A DNA stretch of 64,000 nt. It comes from Plutella xylostella (Eukaryota; Arthropoda; Insecta; Lepidoptera; Plutellidae). The stretch's first letter is position 1. The number at the start of each line of letters is the position of its first letter. The position numbers and the translations under genes are program-made. The notes below the pieces were generated by a model. That model ran no database searches. It was not told the origin of the DNA and worked only from the letters and a program-made list of their open reading frames with translations. Shown one piece after another: positions 21,685 through 35,854 of this stretch. The stretch covers positions 4,960,001 through 5,024,000 of the forward strand of contig NC_063988.1 in NCBI RefSeq assembly GCF_932276165.1, in the 5' to 3' direction.

Positions 21685-24600
21685 CATACCCTGCCAGGCA
21701 AACAAACGAAAACACATCCTACTCTAACGACTTAAGAGTCATGTGACCGTAACCGAGCACCTAGCAGGCCAAGACGCCCGCTTCTGATCACCGAGTAAGC
21801 TCTACCGGTATGTCACTGGAAAATTGATTTTATCACAGAGCGTTAAAGTTCAGGGTAGAGATGGGTATAATATGGTGGCGTTTTGACATGGCTCGTAGCA
21901 GGAGGGTGTCAGCTGATCGCTGGATCAAGTGTTGCTGATGCCATTCATGCATTTCTGGTTAGCACTTCTAAATAGCGCTGCTATTTTGAAAAAGCTGAAA
22001 CATTGCTCTATATTTTATTCTATTCCAATATCGACTTACCAATTATTCATAATAATTTTACAATTAAAAATAAGTATCTAAATAATTTAACATCTACATT
22101 GAATGTTCGTAAGAACACAACGTGTATAATAAATGGACATGAATGGTAGCGTAGTTCTGCGGATTTATACCCACTGTGACTATTGCATCCGTTATTTCCG
22201 TTAATTATTTAGCATCAGGTGAAAAGCTGCAAATAATGATTAATGTTATCCTAATCTTATATCGATACATTTTTCTTAGAAAGCCAAATGAAAAATCAAA
22301 TGGGCTGAGCGGCCGATAGCCTACCGATCAAAGTAAATATTGGTAGATACTTTATAAACTACATCAGCAAATATAGATATCTAGCTTTCTAAGATCAACA
22401 ATTTCCTCTGTAAGTTATCTTTTACTTTTGAACTTTATCATCAAAACAAGATAGTTACTTTGTAACTAACCTACCAACCACAGCAGCTGCGTAATGGTTA
22501 AAATTAAAATAAATTTGTTCAAATAAGGGATAATAATTATAACAGCACACTGGATTTACACCGAAATTTTAATTTATGTATAGGTACAAACATACCTACA
22601 TCCATATTAGTAACGATATTAATGGTTTAACAGAATTAACAATAATAATATGTTAAGTACATTAAGTTAAATGAAATGTTAGGACAATATAAGTTGTACA
22701 TAATAGGTAATAATGGTTGTTTATTAAATTCCTCCTCTCACTGATGTCTAGCTGCTATTCGAATCGTATCATATATCTTATTTATGTTTACGTATTAGGA
22801 AAAAAATGTTTAGACTGCGAGTCTATTCTAAATATTGTCTATTGGTAAATTTTATATACAATGCAATATTCAGGAATGAAGTAAAGAGTAAGTACTAATT
22901 ACTTACTTGAGATAACTTCGTATGTACTCAAATGTCCCTAATGACCCCTTTTCTACCTCACTAATATTACACTCGTTATAACTGAATCTACTCAGCAAAT
23001 TATTGGTCATTTATAGTTTCAGTTTATTAAAACAAGACGTTATCTCTTAGTTACACCACATTGTGAAATGTCCCGAGTCGTCTGTTAAGCTGTTGAGAGC
23101 TTCTTATCATTGTACGTAAACAAACATGCGGTTATTAATGTATACAACTCGATATGTATACATAATATGTATACATATATTATACATAATATATACATAT
23201 TGTGTATATATGTATATATTATGTATATAAATTTAGGCGAGCAATGAAAAAGTACCTACAAAATAGAAACTCCAAATAGCCTCAATAAATATTTAAAACA
23301 TTTAATTTAAAATTTTAACCCAATATTTACGTTTTTAGTTGCTTGGTTTTTTAGGTCTTGGTCCATTTTAGGGTTCGGATGTAAAACAATAATTTCACTG
23401 AGGATAACATTGACTTAAGTACCTACAGTAAACGTGTAGGTATATCTCTAATTAATGTAGTTACTTATCTGAAAGATACAGTACCCGAAGCGATATAAAT
23501 AAATTTATTATGCATTATGGCCGGATTCCCGAGCAGCTAGCAAACAGAAAAGGCAAAACTTTAAATCGCATTCTCTGCCACCTAATGTCTCCCAGTTTTC
23601 TCTGGTTTTAATTTCCGGAGTATTTTCAGTAAGGAAATAGTTTGTTGGGCTTTCCCGCCGCTCTGTATCTGTCGCGGTTTGGGGAGATACAACAAAAAGC
23701 TTTATAACCGTGAATTTAAATAGCCCCGATGAAATATGTGAGGGCTAATGTTGAACGTACTTTGTGGACTGTTTTGTCTGTATAGACGTACTTTGGTACT
23801 TTTTGCCATTAAAGCCCTAACTAAATTGCATAAATCCCTAGTAGGGCATGCAATACCGCAATACGGGATCCCGGACAAAATTCACGCTTTTTTCAATACA
23901 TGTATTGAAAGTCAATACCGGTATTGAAGTAATACCGGAATCGGACTTCTTAAGAAAGAGCCTTGTGTTCCTAATTTCCTAACCATTTTCAGGCTTGACT
24001 TTTGTTCTATTTATTTAACATTATTTCATAGCTACAGGAAAAGAAAGAGTTCGCAAGCGAGTCACCCGCTCTTCGATGTACATAATTTGTATCCTAAGTG
24101 CATTGTACTCATTCAAAAACGACGGTACAGCTCGTGACCTATGTGGTGAAATCCGCACGATATTAAAAACAGCCTTAGATATGAGCAGTAGCGAAAACAA
24201 GAAATTATAACTTTTTCATAACCATAACCTTGACAGTTTCAGGTAGAAGCCTTGCAAAGGCCAGCAAAAAGCCCACTTCAAAGCTGCTAAAAGCGTATTG
24301 GTATTCAGGAAGCTACGGGCATGTGAAAGAAATGAGCAAATAAATCAATTATACACCGCCAGGAGGCGCTGCTCGCAATAATTGGATTTGTGCCCGCGGC
24401 CCCGGGGGGCGCTACATGAGACTGAAAGATTTACTCTCGCGCGCTGAACAAACACTCCTGAATACCCCCTTCAGCCGTTTCAAGGGAAAACAATGCATTT
24501 TCGGGCGCCACGAGAATTATGAAGAGGTTTAGTACGTGGTTAGATTTTGTTTTGGCAAATTACGTATTAAATATCTGAACAATATCTTATAATGCAGGTA

Positions 24601-26354
24601 CCTATCTCAACTATTCTCAACATTATCCCTGTCGCATAGAAAAGGAGTGTAGGTACTTACTGGTAGCAAATACGATTATTATTGCAGATTCAGTTTCAGA
24701 TACAGCTGCATTCAAAACAAAGTTATACATATTGAAGAAAGGAGCTCGCAAGTGGTGGTACCAGAGTCGTCGCGAGTGCGCCCTGCATACTGCATACGAA
24801 TTAGGAGTGCATTCTGAGAAAGTAACTTGTGTCGCGTTTTAAATTTTAAACTACGCGAAATTGCGATTTTAAATTGAGCCATTCTCCTCACAAATATGTA
24901 AATTGTCGTAACGCGGCCGTCTGCGCAGAATGCCATCGCTGCTCGGAATGAATGGAGGGCCTATTACCCTATGGGAATATGTTAATTACATGTTTATCAG
25001 CTTGTTTTCACTAGGCTCGTTTTTAATAAAACACGCTTTTTATAATCGGCACAAAATATTGTTCCACACGCCTCTGCTTATTACAAATTGAAGGATTACG
25101 AAGGGTGGCCAGAGGATGTTTATTACCAAGTCATCATGACATTAAATAGTTTCTGACGAAGTTTCTAAGATACAAATCAGTATATAGTATTGGAGCTAAA
25201 ATAAATTAAACAATTACGCAAATATTTTTACGCAAAAATTACACAAAGCCGGCCTTGACACAAATCTCGGCCTTGCCTTATTAATCTCCCTAGTTAAAGG
25301 TAGCGAATAAATAATATAGGTGAAGAAGTGAAGACATACTGCTGCACTAGACCGGCAGCAGGAAGCTTCCTATATTCTATGCTCAATTGGCGCAATAAAT
25401 CTAACCTCCCAATCCATAAACGTGCAGGTGCAAGAGTTTAAAGCACAGCTCTCGCCGCGTATATCTTTTAAATCGTGCGCCAACCTATTAGGTGGTCCAT
25501 TAACATGGGGCAAAACAAGCACTGGATCCGAGCTAAGTAAAAATTACCGCGGCCGCTGGTGCAGGCTAAACGAACTGTGAAAATAATGGGCCGTGGCGCG
25601 CTGAGCGTCTTAAATCGACTAATGCACTCACTTGTTCGCGGAATGCGAAAATATTGGATTTTCACCTCATTTGTCCGGTTCGACGTAAAGCTTTTTAACG
25701 CGCTCTAATTGAGTTAAGTGTTGTGTTTTTTTAATTAATTAGATGTGAATTTTGTTACTCGCATGGGCTCAGATTGAATAAGCAGAATTGGTAATTCGTT
25801 TTATTTGTAAACAGGATTATGGTCGTGAGATGCCGCCCGCCCGGGACGAGTGACGAGACCGACGGCTTTGGGCGTTCGGTGGCGGGAAAGGGAAGTACCA
25901 TGAGATTTTGATGATGATGCATAATGTAGATGAAATAGGTACCCAAAATTTTTGTTTTTTCTAATCACCACTTTTAACGCCGCCTATACTTACATAATTA
26001 AATTATGTGTAAGGTGAATCATTCAGATTGGCTACAAATAGGTAATTTCTATTACAACTAGAGACTAAGCACTACACTTGATGATACAGTAGGTGGTAAT
26101 CTGTGTATCTAATTAGTGTTCCGAGTGTACCCGACGATGGCTGCACCGCCGCCACGCCAGTTGAAGCTACAATGTGTGTCAGAGCACCGACACGATACTG
26201 ATTACGCTACTAATTTCCTAATCCCTGCTCCTGTTTACTTGACGCTCAGCTACTAATATATTGCAGATTTGTACCTGGTTGCTGCGACGATCTAGCTGCT
26301 GAGGTACTTACACACAAGAGTCAACAAGTACAGTCAAGCAGTCTGTAATATTTG
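21685..26354. other. Gene-poor stretch, no gene recognised
   Basis: No coding frame with family signal. GC-richer blocks at about 24340-24520 and 25430-25640 stand out from the AT-rich surroundings and could be conserved non-coding DNA, but this cannot be tested here. Confidence 0.35.
23140..23235. repeat. AT-rich palindromic TATGTATACA tract
   Basis: Alternating TATACATA / TATGTATA runs form a self-complementary low-complexity patch of about 90 bp. Confidence 0.6.
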
Positions 26355-26362
26355 GTAGAAAT

Positions 26363-26963
26363 TAGGGTTTCGTTCCCGTGTTCCTAAACTTTAAACTAAT
26401 GTCGACAATAAATCTATGTCTGTCTCTTTCTGTCCGTATACTGTCAAAGCAAGGCAACAATACATTTAATCCCGACATTAACTTAAAGATCCTTTCTGCA
26501 ACTCAGTGTAACGCATAGAAAAATACAAAATAAGAAGTAGGTTGAGCGAAAATCGTTAAATGAATTATTTTTTCTAAAACTAATGTTTTAGAAAAAATAA
26601 TTCATTTAAGTGTAATTACTTTTCTATTTTATTTAAATGTCATAATAATATTATTTTCAAACTGTTAATTATAATACCTTTGTTATTGTTAATTAACAAT
26701 TAAGAAAAACAAATGATTTGGCATGTAAAACAAATCATTATAATTTTGGTTGTTAATTTATCTGACTGTTGCTTTTTTCTACCTATACGAGTGATAAAAG
26801 TATATTTGATTTAATTGTAAGTGTTTAAATAGAATTTTTATACCTGAAAATAGCAAAACCAAGCATTTAAAATAAATTTCCGTTTCCCGGGAATTCCCGG
26901 GAAATCTTGAAAAAAATTCCCGTTTCCCGGGAACAGAAAAAGGTCGGGAAAAACGAAACCCTA
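26363..26963. mobile_element. hAT-type MITE with 8-bp target duplication
   Basis: Begins TAGGGTTTCGTTCCCG and ends with a reverse relative, CGGGAAAAACGAAACCCTA. The 8-bp GTAGAAAT is duplicated at 26355-26362 and 26964-26971. The 601-bp interior is non-coding, with a strong hairpin (26556-26609) and several TTTCCCGGGAA motifs near the right end. Confidence 0.85.
26556..26609. repeat. Perfect 25-bp inverted repeat with 4-base loop
   Basis: The arm at 26556-26580 begins TTAAATGAATTATTTT and its exact reverse complement is at 26585-26609, separated by TAAT. It sits inside the hAT-type MITE. Confidence 0.9.
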
Positions 26964-27029
26964 GTAGAAATCTATATATTTGTTTATTTAACTAAATACA
27001 TAAGTATAAAATTTATTTTATAATATACC

Positions 27030-27250
27030 TGGCAGTTTATCAGGAAGGCCTCCTTTTGAGCGTTTTTCAAGTCTTTGGTTCGGGCTCATTACCTCAGCAA
27101 GTTCTTTGGTTAGCCTATTACCTACTTGGTCCTGAAACTCCTGCAGGTCAACTGGCAGGAAATACTTTTAGCATTAAGTCCTTATGATTTCACATCTATT
27201 ACTTATTAAGTAAGTGGATTGTGTAATAAAAGTATAAATAAATTATGTAA
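27030..27250 (+). mobile_element. LINE 3' tail fragment
   Basis: Contains CTGCAGGTCAACTGGCAGGA, TTAGCATTAAGTCC and AATAAAAGTATAAATAAATT, the same tail seen reversed at 19880-20010. Confidence 0.55.
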
Positions 27251-29006
27251 TTGTGTAAAAGCTTTTATTTTTTACAACCAAGCAGGCACGGCTGTGGGCC
27301 GACAGGTTTTAGAACGCATTTCAGGGGCTTATTCTAGACATTGAGTGATCGCCCGCTTGAACTCCGGCCGAGCATCTCTCGGACTTTGTTCCAGAATCGA
27401 CGTTGTAAATTGATATCGCTGATCCCATCACTCCACCATTAAACCCGCTTTTTACACGCTCTAAAAATGAAGCTTTACAGAAATTGATGCATTTTTCATC
27501 CAAAGCAATGTATTCAAGGGTGAATAATATTATCGTTTAGTCTTTTATTAGAGAGCCGAAAATGGAACGAGCTGATCTCCTGAAAGCCTTTATCGGAATA
27601 CTTATTTAGCTTCTCGCCTCGGCCACAATGCGAAAAATCTTTTATTTAACACATAAATATTTCATTTTTGCAACTCGGTTAAACATTTGTAATAAAGTTG
27701 CGTCGGTAATAAAACTCGTGACCACACTGACTGCCACGCGGTCGGCATTTGCTACACGACGTCAGCCATCTGTCCGGACATATTAAATTCATTTACACTG
27801 AAAGCGAAAAAATATTAACAGAGAGTTTCATTTATCCGGCCATAAAGGAAATTGAAGGATCAACAATATTGCGATTTCATTATTTTGCTCGCAACACTTT
27901 TTCATTTAATAACGTAACAATATGGATGTGATTAAGCTCAACTTGCAGGGAGCACAGGGCACGGACAGAGCGGGGGTGAGGGCAGTGGGGGTGCGGGCAG
28001 CGGGGGCGTGCGAGCAGCGCGGGGGCAGCGGGCGGCGGCAGCGGCGGCGGTCGGGTTGCCGGTCTATGTAATTAATACGCTTGTCCTTTGTGTCACTCCT
28101 ATTTTCAATTTCGCTGTATTTCATGCGTTTTTCATTCATCCTAAAATATAGCTTTTCATTTTACCAATAAAAAAATACTTAGGTACTACGAAATGTTACA
28201 TTCGATACTGTTTTACTTACTGTATGTATATTGGGAGCGATTCTGAATCATTTCATAAAATTCTGAAATTCTTTATGCACTGTAATTCTCAAAATTATGA
28301 TCGCACTAGTAAACAAAAAAAATCAGTGGATGTTTTTTTTGATTTGATATTTTTTTTTGCTAAAATCATTGGTTTGTAGTTTGTACACCTTGTTGACCCA
28401 TTTCATTTTGAGTTATGTACATATAAGTACATAATATTTTGCGAAAAATCCTCGCTTGCAGAGTAAAGAAAGCCGTTGGAAGCGCCACAATGCTCTCATC
28501 ACAGCCTCAACACAATGGGGTGTCCACAGCGACGGGATTTATTCAAGACATTGTATCCGCCATGTTGCAATTTGCCGGCTACAGTGCCGCCATCTCCCGG
28601 GAGTGGCCGACATTTAGAGCGCATATTGTCTAATGATTTATTGAGCCTACTGTACGCAACGCCTCGTATGAATTGAAATGCAGATGCGACATGACTGATA
28701 CACGGTGAGTTTTGAGTTGGTATTTTCTGAATATAGACTCGCATTGTGAATTTACATTGAATGATTTGATAGCTTTCGAATAAAATGCAACATAAGAGCT
28801 GCACTTTTTACAGTATTTCCGACCCAGATTTAAAACCAAAACCACTTAATTCGGGGTAAGTTATGATGTACTTATGTAGATAGTTTATTTATATTATTAA
28901 CATTTGCTAGGTAAATTACACAGTACTTATATTTTTTTCCTTGTTGTATAATGTTCTTTTTGTATTTTTTTACATCTATCCCTTTTCTTGTAGTTATTTA
29001 TACATA
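27250..29006. other. Gene-poor stretch with a G-rich patch, no gene recognised
   Basis: No supported coding region. The G-rich patch is listed separately. Confidence 0.35.
27945..28065 (+). other. G-rich patch with repeated GGGG runs
   Basis: Several runs of four to five G spaced by short linkers (GCGGGGGTGAGGGCAGTGGG, then GGTGCGGGCAGCGGGGG), in sharp contrast to the AT-rich flanks. Capable of forming G-quadruplexes; function unknown. Confidence 0.6.
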
Positions 29007-29672
29007 CAGGGTGATTGGTAATTCGATGTATTCCTTTAAATGGGTTGTAGTCGAAGGCATTTCCAGTCGATTGAAACCCATAATGCATTATGCGAAATTC
29101 AACCATTTCTGAGTTATTTAAGTTTTAAGTTTTCTTTATAATTTTGCCAAAATTTATGTTTAAAAGCAAAATATTTAAAAAAAACTAACCATTTTATTAC
29201 TTAATACCTTTTTGATTGTTTTGCATCAGTGACATCCTAGTCAACTAATTATAATCATTAAATGCGCAATATTCAACTTAATTTAGACACAGTGCTTCAA
29301 AATAATAGGAACAATAAGAAAATGTTTCAAAAGGTGAAAACAAAAATGCTTAATTAATAAATAATTTTATCTGAAAAATTTTCAGGCACTACAGCTTAAA
29401 AACATATTCAATTTATAAGCTTTAAAATGACATATTACAATCTAAAATCGATTAAGGCATGACCAAGAAGCCAAAACTACTGCATAGGCGGATAAACTCT
29501 CAGTAACGAAAGGAACAACTTTTGTTCCAATTTAAAGGCAAAAAGTCCTATAAAAAAAAACTTAAAACTTATAACTCAGAAATGGTTGAGTTTCGGATAA
29601 TGCATTATATGGGGTTCAATCGACTGGAAATGCTAAAACCCATTTGAAGGAATACATCGACTTTCCAATCAA
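29007..29672. mobile_element. Fold-back element, CAGGGTGATTGG end
   Basis: The left part (CAGGGTGATTGGTAATTCGA TG, GGAATACATCGA in reverse) and a reverse copy ending near 29672 form arms of roughly 150 bp. The left end is next to TA. The last few bases of the right end are lost. The interior is non-coding. Confidence 0.7.
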
Positions 29673-31542
29673 TATTAAATTGTTTCTCCTCTGAGGTAGT
29701 CTGGTAGAAATTACTCTTCGTAATAAGACCGCCTATAAATTCTTGTAACCCATAATTTTTTGTAATGTCTGTGGTTGGGTGCAATAAAGAATTATCTTCC
29801 TATACAAGTATACCTACAAAATTACTTACCAATTATCATGATAAGTATATTATTGAGGCATAATTCGCAGATAAATGTCAGTAGCACAACAATATCACAC
29901 ACCTCACCGAAGTATCATTTCTAAATTCCACAAGCACATATTCATGAACGGCTTTCCCTCCCGCCTTCATAATTAAATGCGGCAAGCGCCCTAAATTAAA
30001 CTACAGGCTTTAACAGTATTGTCACACGAATGCTGAAAGCCAAAAGCCGTCAGCCAAACGATACACCTACTACCTTAAACACCCTTTGATTACGCCCAGC
30101 TTAATATCGTCACTGTAATTGCGAATTTTGCACGCAACATGTAGATTAACAGACAAGTCTAGCTTCCATTTGATTTAATGTTGTCGCGTGTGTTTCTAAT
30201 AACGTGAGTCAACTAGCACCTTTTTATATACGTATTAGTTTTATGACGGTTTCATATTTGTAAAAGTTAACCGAAGTTGAGCGGATTGTGTGTCAATAAA
30301 AATGAATAGACGTCAAAGAAAGTTTCCAAAGAAAATGTAACATGTAATGTTGAGAGATTGCGACTTTGTGACGTTGGATCCACGGTAAACAGACCGTTAC
30401 ACGTAACATTTGGATGGAGCGGAGGTAAACTCGGAGATCCGCGGTTTGTTATCAGGCCGTCTGAGCCTCGTAACGAGTGCCAGAGACAATGTACCCCCCT
30501 TTGTATTCCACTCCACATGTCCTCGAAATAACAAGGGCTCTATTTTCAATTCTACTCCATCGCATTCTGCGGCTTTATAAGCAGAGGGTAGAGTCACCCT
30601 TAAAATGCATAAAGACTCTCAGTATGTACAAGTGGTATTTCTCTAGTTTTGCCTCCACGGTTGCCGCAGCAAAACGACGGGGCAATATGCGTTTGTTAGC
30701 ATTCAAAGGATTGTGATTTCGCTTTGAGGAACATTCGTGACGAAAGAGGTTAATGCTGTTAGGGCCAAAGTCACCTAGTCGTATTATTTTCATTTATGAT
30801 TTTTTTATTATTTTGAAGTGAAGAGTAAGTAATTTAAAGTCTGCTCTACCTCTAGTAGTTGCTTCATCAATCTTTTAGATTAAAAATATAAATAACATTT
30901 TTTTTAAGCGTAATAAAGTTCAAACAGTTTTGTTTTGCGTAGTAAAAATATTTATGCTCTCCTGAAGGATCATATGGAAATCATTTTAGAATATTGAGAG
31001 AAATATTCATTTCTGTCGACTGATACTCATTTTGCCTGAACGTCGTTTTATGCTAAGATAATGGGCACCGTTTAGTTGAATCTTATGACAAATAGCTGCC
31101 AGCTAGTCCTGCTCTCATAAAACAAAGCGCCATTGAATCACTCTGCGCTTAAGAAGATCGTCAACGTAACGATCCGGGGCAATTCCACCTCCGCGCTAAT
31201 TCCACCCCCAGAAGAAACAGGTCACAGTAAGAGTACACTACCAGCTTCCTTTGAAATAAATGATTTCGATTTATTTACTTTTTATTAAACTCGTGGTGGG
31301 GTCGCGGATAAGAACTCGTGGGAGACATGAGAGACCGTGGGTTCATATCCGGCCGTGTACTAATTAATTCTTCAGTAATAAGGAATTTAAGTACAATTAT
31401 TACGGTGAAGGAAAATATCATGTGGAATACCGTGGAGATAGTTTGTTATTCAGACTAACTATATAAATAGGAGATTCGCTAAATGTTTAGACCTTTCAGC
31501 TTTGTACACATTTGCTTAGGAAAGTTCAATACACATTATGTA
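29673..31542. other. Gene-poor stretch, no gene recognised
   Basis: Nothing beyond short chance frames was seen. Confidence 0.35.
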
Positions 31543-31748
31543 CAGGGTGTAAATGACAATGTAAATTTGACATAAATGCTACCGTGGTACATACCCGTGT
31601 TGCGCCGAAAACCTTTTTTTAACAACCATGAAACATCCACATCCTTCCGTACATACCTGTTCTATTCTATGTTAAAGTAAAGTTGTTCAGTTTAAACAGT
31701 CGATTATGCGGTAGATTTTTTCAGGACCATCGCTCATGTTACATCCTG
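31543..31748. mobile_element. Putative MITE, CAGGGTGTAAATG end, TA flanks
   Basis: Short imperfect inverted ends (CAGGGTGTAAATGACA on the left, CAGGATGTAACATGAG reversed from the right), each next to TA. Non-coding. Confidence 0.5.
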
Positions 31749-34700
31749 TATACGCCCAAGTTTACAATCTCGATGTTTCTCGTTATAATTGGGCCCATTG
31801 TGCCTTCGAAACTGGGCCCTCGACGGATTCACGGGAAAACTTGAAAGTAATAAAGTTGTTCTTCGATGAATTGCCTTATTCCGAACTTAATCACGGGAGA
31901 GTGAGCCGTCCGTCGCTCCGCAGTTTGAAGAATGGCCGAACTTACGCCGATTAATTTTGTTCCAATGCGCCGCGCCATCGGATCTGCCTTGACTGACGCG
32001 GCGGTCGGCAGACGCGTCTATTTTGTTATGTTGTTGATTGATAGCGTGAAAAGAACTCGTTCTGGAACTTTCTGGGGTTATTCAGCATCATTATAAGAAC
32101 GTAGGATTATAGTAGTAAACCTTAGATTTTACAAAATAAGTCGCAAATCCCTCCCTTGATCGTAACAAGATCTTATATCGCAACTACGGCAGGGTTCCGC
32201 ACGAGACAGGGTGTTAGCCGTGCTAGATGTGCGGCGATCCGTTCTCACTGCTGCCGCCTGTTACTTTGATTTGTGCCTGGACCCCGAACGCTCACTCGGA
32301 CAAATGGCGTCGTACCGTCCACTCCTGAAACTAGATCCCCTTACAAATGATACTCTTATAGCGGGCACTTTTATCTGGATCGTATTTAAAGCCTCCAAGA
32401 ACGCCGTCCGATTCTCCCGTCCGATAGAATCACATTTGTTTCGTAACCGGAGGAGCACGAATCAGCGATTCATAAAATCTATATTGTTATATATTATGTA
32501 CTTACTTACTATAACTATAAGTATAGATTTTGCCTTGAAAATATATATGTTATATTCTAGACTCTCTAGGCGCCTTACATAATAGTATAATCTTTTATGG
32601 TAGTGCAAAATCTTATAGTATCATAATAACCCCCATTTGTAGTGATAGTGATCAATGATTATTCAACATTTATGCTGATTTTTCACCTAAATTTTGTTTT
32701 GATCAGCCTACCTATTTTGTTTTTATTTACACTGTTTCCATAAGTCGTAGAACAAACTTTCAGAATGACTAGGTATTAGCCCCCTTTCTGTTTATTTAAC
32801 CACTTTTACAAAATGTAGAGTAGCATTGGCATAGTTCTATATTTTGGCAGCAGATGTCACTAGCATTTCTATTCCACTAAGATTAATGAGCGCCGCTAGC
32901 GCCATTGACGTCCGCGGCCGATGACGGATGGCGTCGACATGTTTCACAGTTTTCCTTCTGACATTTTCACGCGCCGATAGTTTTTCGACACAATTTTGCA
33001 GAAACCGTATCGTGAAACTGAATCGGTTTAAAGAAGTTACTTTGGGCTACTACTACGAACAGAGAATTCGATTTTTAAATCCCCTTTATTATTATTAGGT
33101 ATACCGTCATAGGAGCGCAACACACTATAATAATTATCATGAATATCATGATGATGTATAAAGAAGAAAGTTTTTTAAAGTGCCAAACTTTGCATACTAC
33201 TTCAGAACCAGCGAGTGTTATTGGACAAATAGGACGAACATACCAATTGCTACATTTACGCGTAGTGACGCTTTCCAGCGTATTCGAGCTTTTGATTTGT
33301 CACTTATTAATCGGTAGCTTTTCACCATCTTACGCTTTACCAGACTTATAAAACTATTAGAAAATACCTACTGATGAAACTTACTACCATATCTTAGTGT
33401 CCACGGAGGTATAATAGGCACCTACAATAATAGTGTTCGAATGGAATGGAGGGTCGAATGTGTAAATATTTCTGTCTTCTCTATCGCCGCTTGCTATCTT
33501 GATTTGTAGTCCACTCGGGGTTTCGTATAAAAATAAAAGAGACCCCTTATATGTTATTATAGCTTAGTGCGCTTTAGATATGAGTTGTTTTTCTGAGAAT
33601 TTGCCGTTAGGGATGAAGAGCTAGAAATAATAGAGAAATTTTTTCTACTAGTTTCGGTACTTAGTACTTTCTCAAAGCCTAAACGACATGAGGTCGTCAT
33701 TCTGAACATTGATGGTTTTCCCGAGTCCGCGTTGGTCTATGGATGCTTTTGAAGAATCACAAAAAAAACTTTATTTATGAAGCAGCTCAACTTTTTTCGC
33801 GTATTTTCGAAGTTGTGAAGTTCCAGAACCAAAGCGTATTGCGAATGACCCCTTGAATGACTGACTTCCGTTAAAATCATTCTTTAAAGTCACCTCGTAA
33901 CTATAAATGCCGCAAACTATAAGTATTATGGGTACCTCATTAAGATCACCAAAAGCTACCTAACTTCTATGTGTACCATTACACACGAAAGTTGCAAGCG
34001 AACTTAAACGGGCAACTCCCATCCTGCCAATGAAATATGACCACCCTTTTATTCGCGCGAGGCGTGTCAGTCGCACTATGAAACAATCTGTTACATTGTC
34101 ACTCACGTGCTGGGTATCTACTTAGCTAAAGCGCTTAAAAGATTAGGCCGCGTAAGAACAAAAGCACCCCCATTACAGCCGGTAAATGGTCGATAAAAGG
34201 AACCATTAAAGTTTTTGCGGTGACAGTGCCGCGACGTAAACGACATTGTGGTATCTGTCACTGAGCAGTGTAAAGACGGTACAGTGTTGGGTGAAATGAA
34301 ATGCCAGTGCTGTTTCCTACTGCCTAGGTTTTCATAACATAATGCTAGAATATGAATATTATGTAACTCAACATTCATCTTCGAATGTACCTACGTTACT
34401 GAAATTTCTTATACCTAAATAAAAAATATAGGTTGGTTTCACCACAAAATGTTTCGATCCTCTATAAATAGTAAGGTTTAAAGCTAGGAAAGCCGAATTT
34501 TTCGCTGACAGTTTTAACGTATACCGGGAAAAAGTTCATGATACGTCCACTAAGCTTTCCTTTTTTAGATTGAAACTTTTAAACCGCGTCGCGTTGGCGA
34601 ATTGAGTAAAATGGTTTGTTACCATTTTTATTCACTTTGGATTGTACGAAGCTGAGTTAAGTTGAGAACTGTACCTTGAATACAGTGCTATAATTTTTAT

Positions 34701-35850
34701 ACTATTCGTTTGCTCTTTGTTCTACGATGGAGTGGATAAACTACGTAATAAATAGTCATACTTTGTGTCCACAGATAAAGTTTGTAATCCATTTGAGAAA
34801 TGCTCGAGTGTCCTGTGTCCATAAAGTGGGATATTTTGCAAAGGTCCGCGTCCCGATAAAATATACGGTGCTTACGGTCCCGTTATGAAGCACCTGTTTA
34901 TTACAAGAACTTTTCATAGCTTACGTATTAGTTGTAAAACATCGGATTAAACTTGGTGTAAGCTTTTAATACTTGTGTTTTCGGATATTAAAATGATTTG
35001 ATACATCATTTCAATAGTTACATAGAAATGTTATTGACTTGCACAATAAATAGAGGTAAGATAACTTTACTTATAATTAATACAAGGGTAATAAAAAAAT
35101 GAGAAATACATGACAAATACATGACATAAATTTGATATGTATTTTCTAGGCAGTGAAAAAACGTTGAAAGAAACAGTTTTAAAATGCAAAGCATTGAGCA
35201 ACATCGGGAGTTTCTTTCCATTGTAAGTAGTTTAAGATTTGTTGCAGCTCTGTACTAAAGTTTATCATGAAAACACTTCGGCGCTTCCGAGGGCAGGTAC
35301 AAGCTTCAATTTAATTAAAAAGAAGTTCCACCGGGATTCGAACCCGGTTCTTACAAAGGTATACTCAAACAAAATACAACTTTTATTTTTTTCATTGATC
35401 AAATCACTTGTTTTTAATTTGTATGAATGCTGAATACATTTATAACGCACTTGTGTAACTAATACGGATATTCCTTCGCAAAGTCGTACATAAATAATGC
35501 TTATACTTAAATAGCCGGCAATTCTCCCAATAACATTTCGAGGCGCCTTACCAGCAGCTGTTTATGGAAGAAATATAATTTTATCCGACGCCGAGTGTTT
35601 CCGAACGAAGTTAGTTTCCGCAGGCGTTCGAGTGAGCGACGCGATTTGTGATTGATTTCCGAACGCTACATGTTTCTGGCGATGGCGGGAGGCCTGTAAC
35701 TGGTCGATATTCTCCCAAATACAGAGTTAAAAATACGCGTATTTGTATGTTTATTTTAAATATTTTTCTTAAATATGAAGTTATATCGTATAACTTAAAA
35801 ATATGCTATTTTATATTTTTTATATAATCTGAAACTTCGTCACTTATTAT
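31749..35850. other. Gene-poor stretch, no gene recognised
   Basis: No supported coding region. An isolated tRNA-like B-box (GGGTTCGAATCCCGGTGGAA, minus strand, about 35325-35345) lacks the rest of a tRNA and may be SINE debris. Confidence 0.35.
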
Positions 35851-35854
35851 TCTC

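Noticed and set aside
35320..35350. T-arm-like GGGTTCGAATCCC motif on the minus strand
   Set aside because: No matching acceptor stem, D-arm or anticodon arm in the adjacent sequence.
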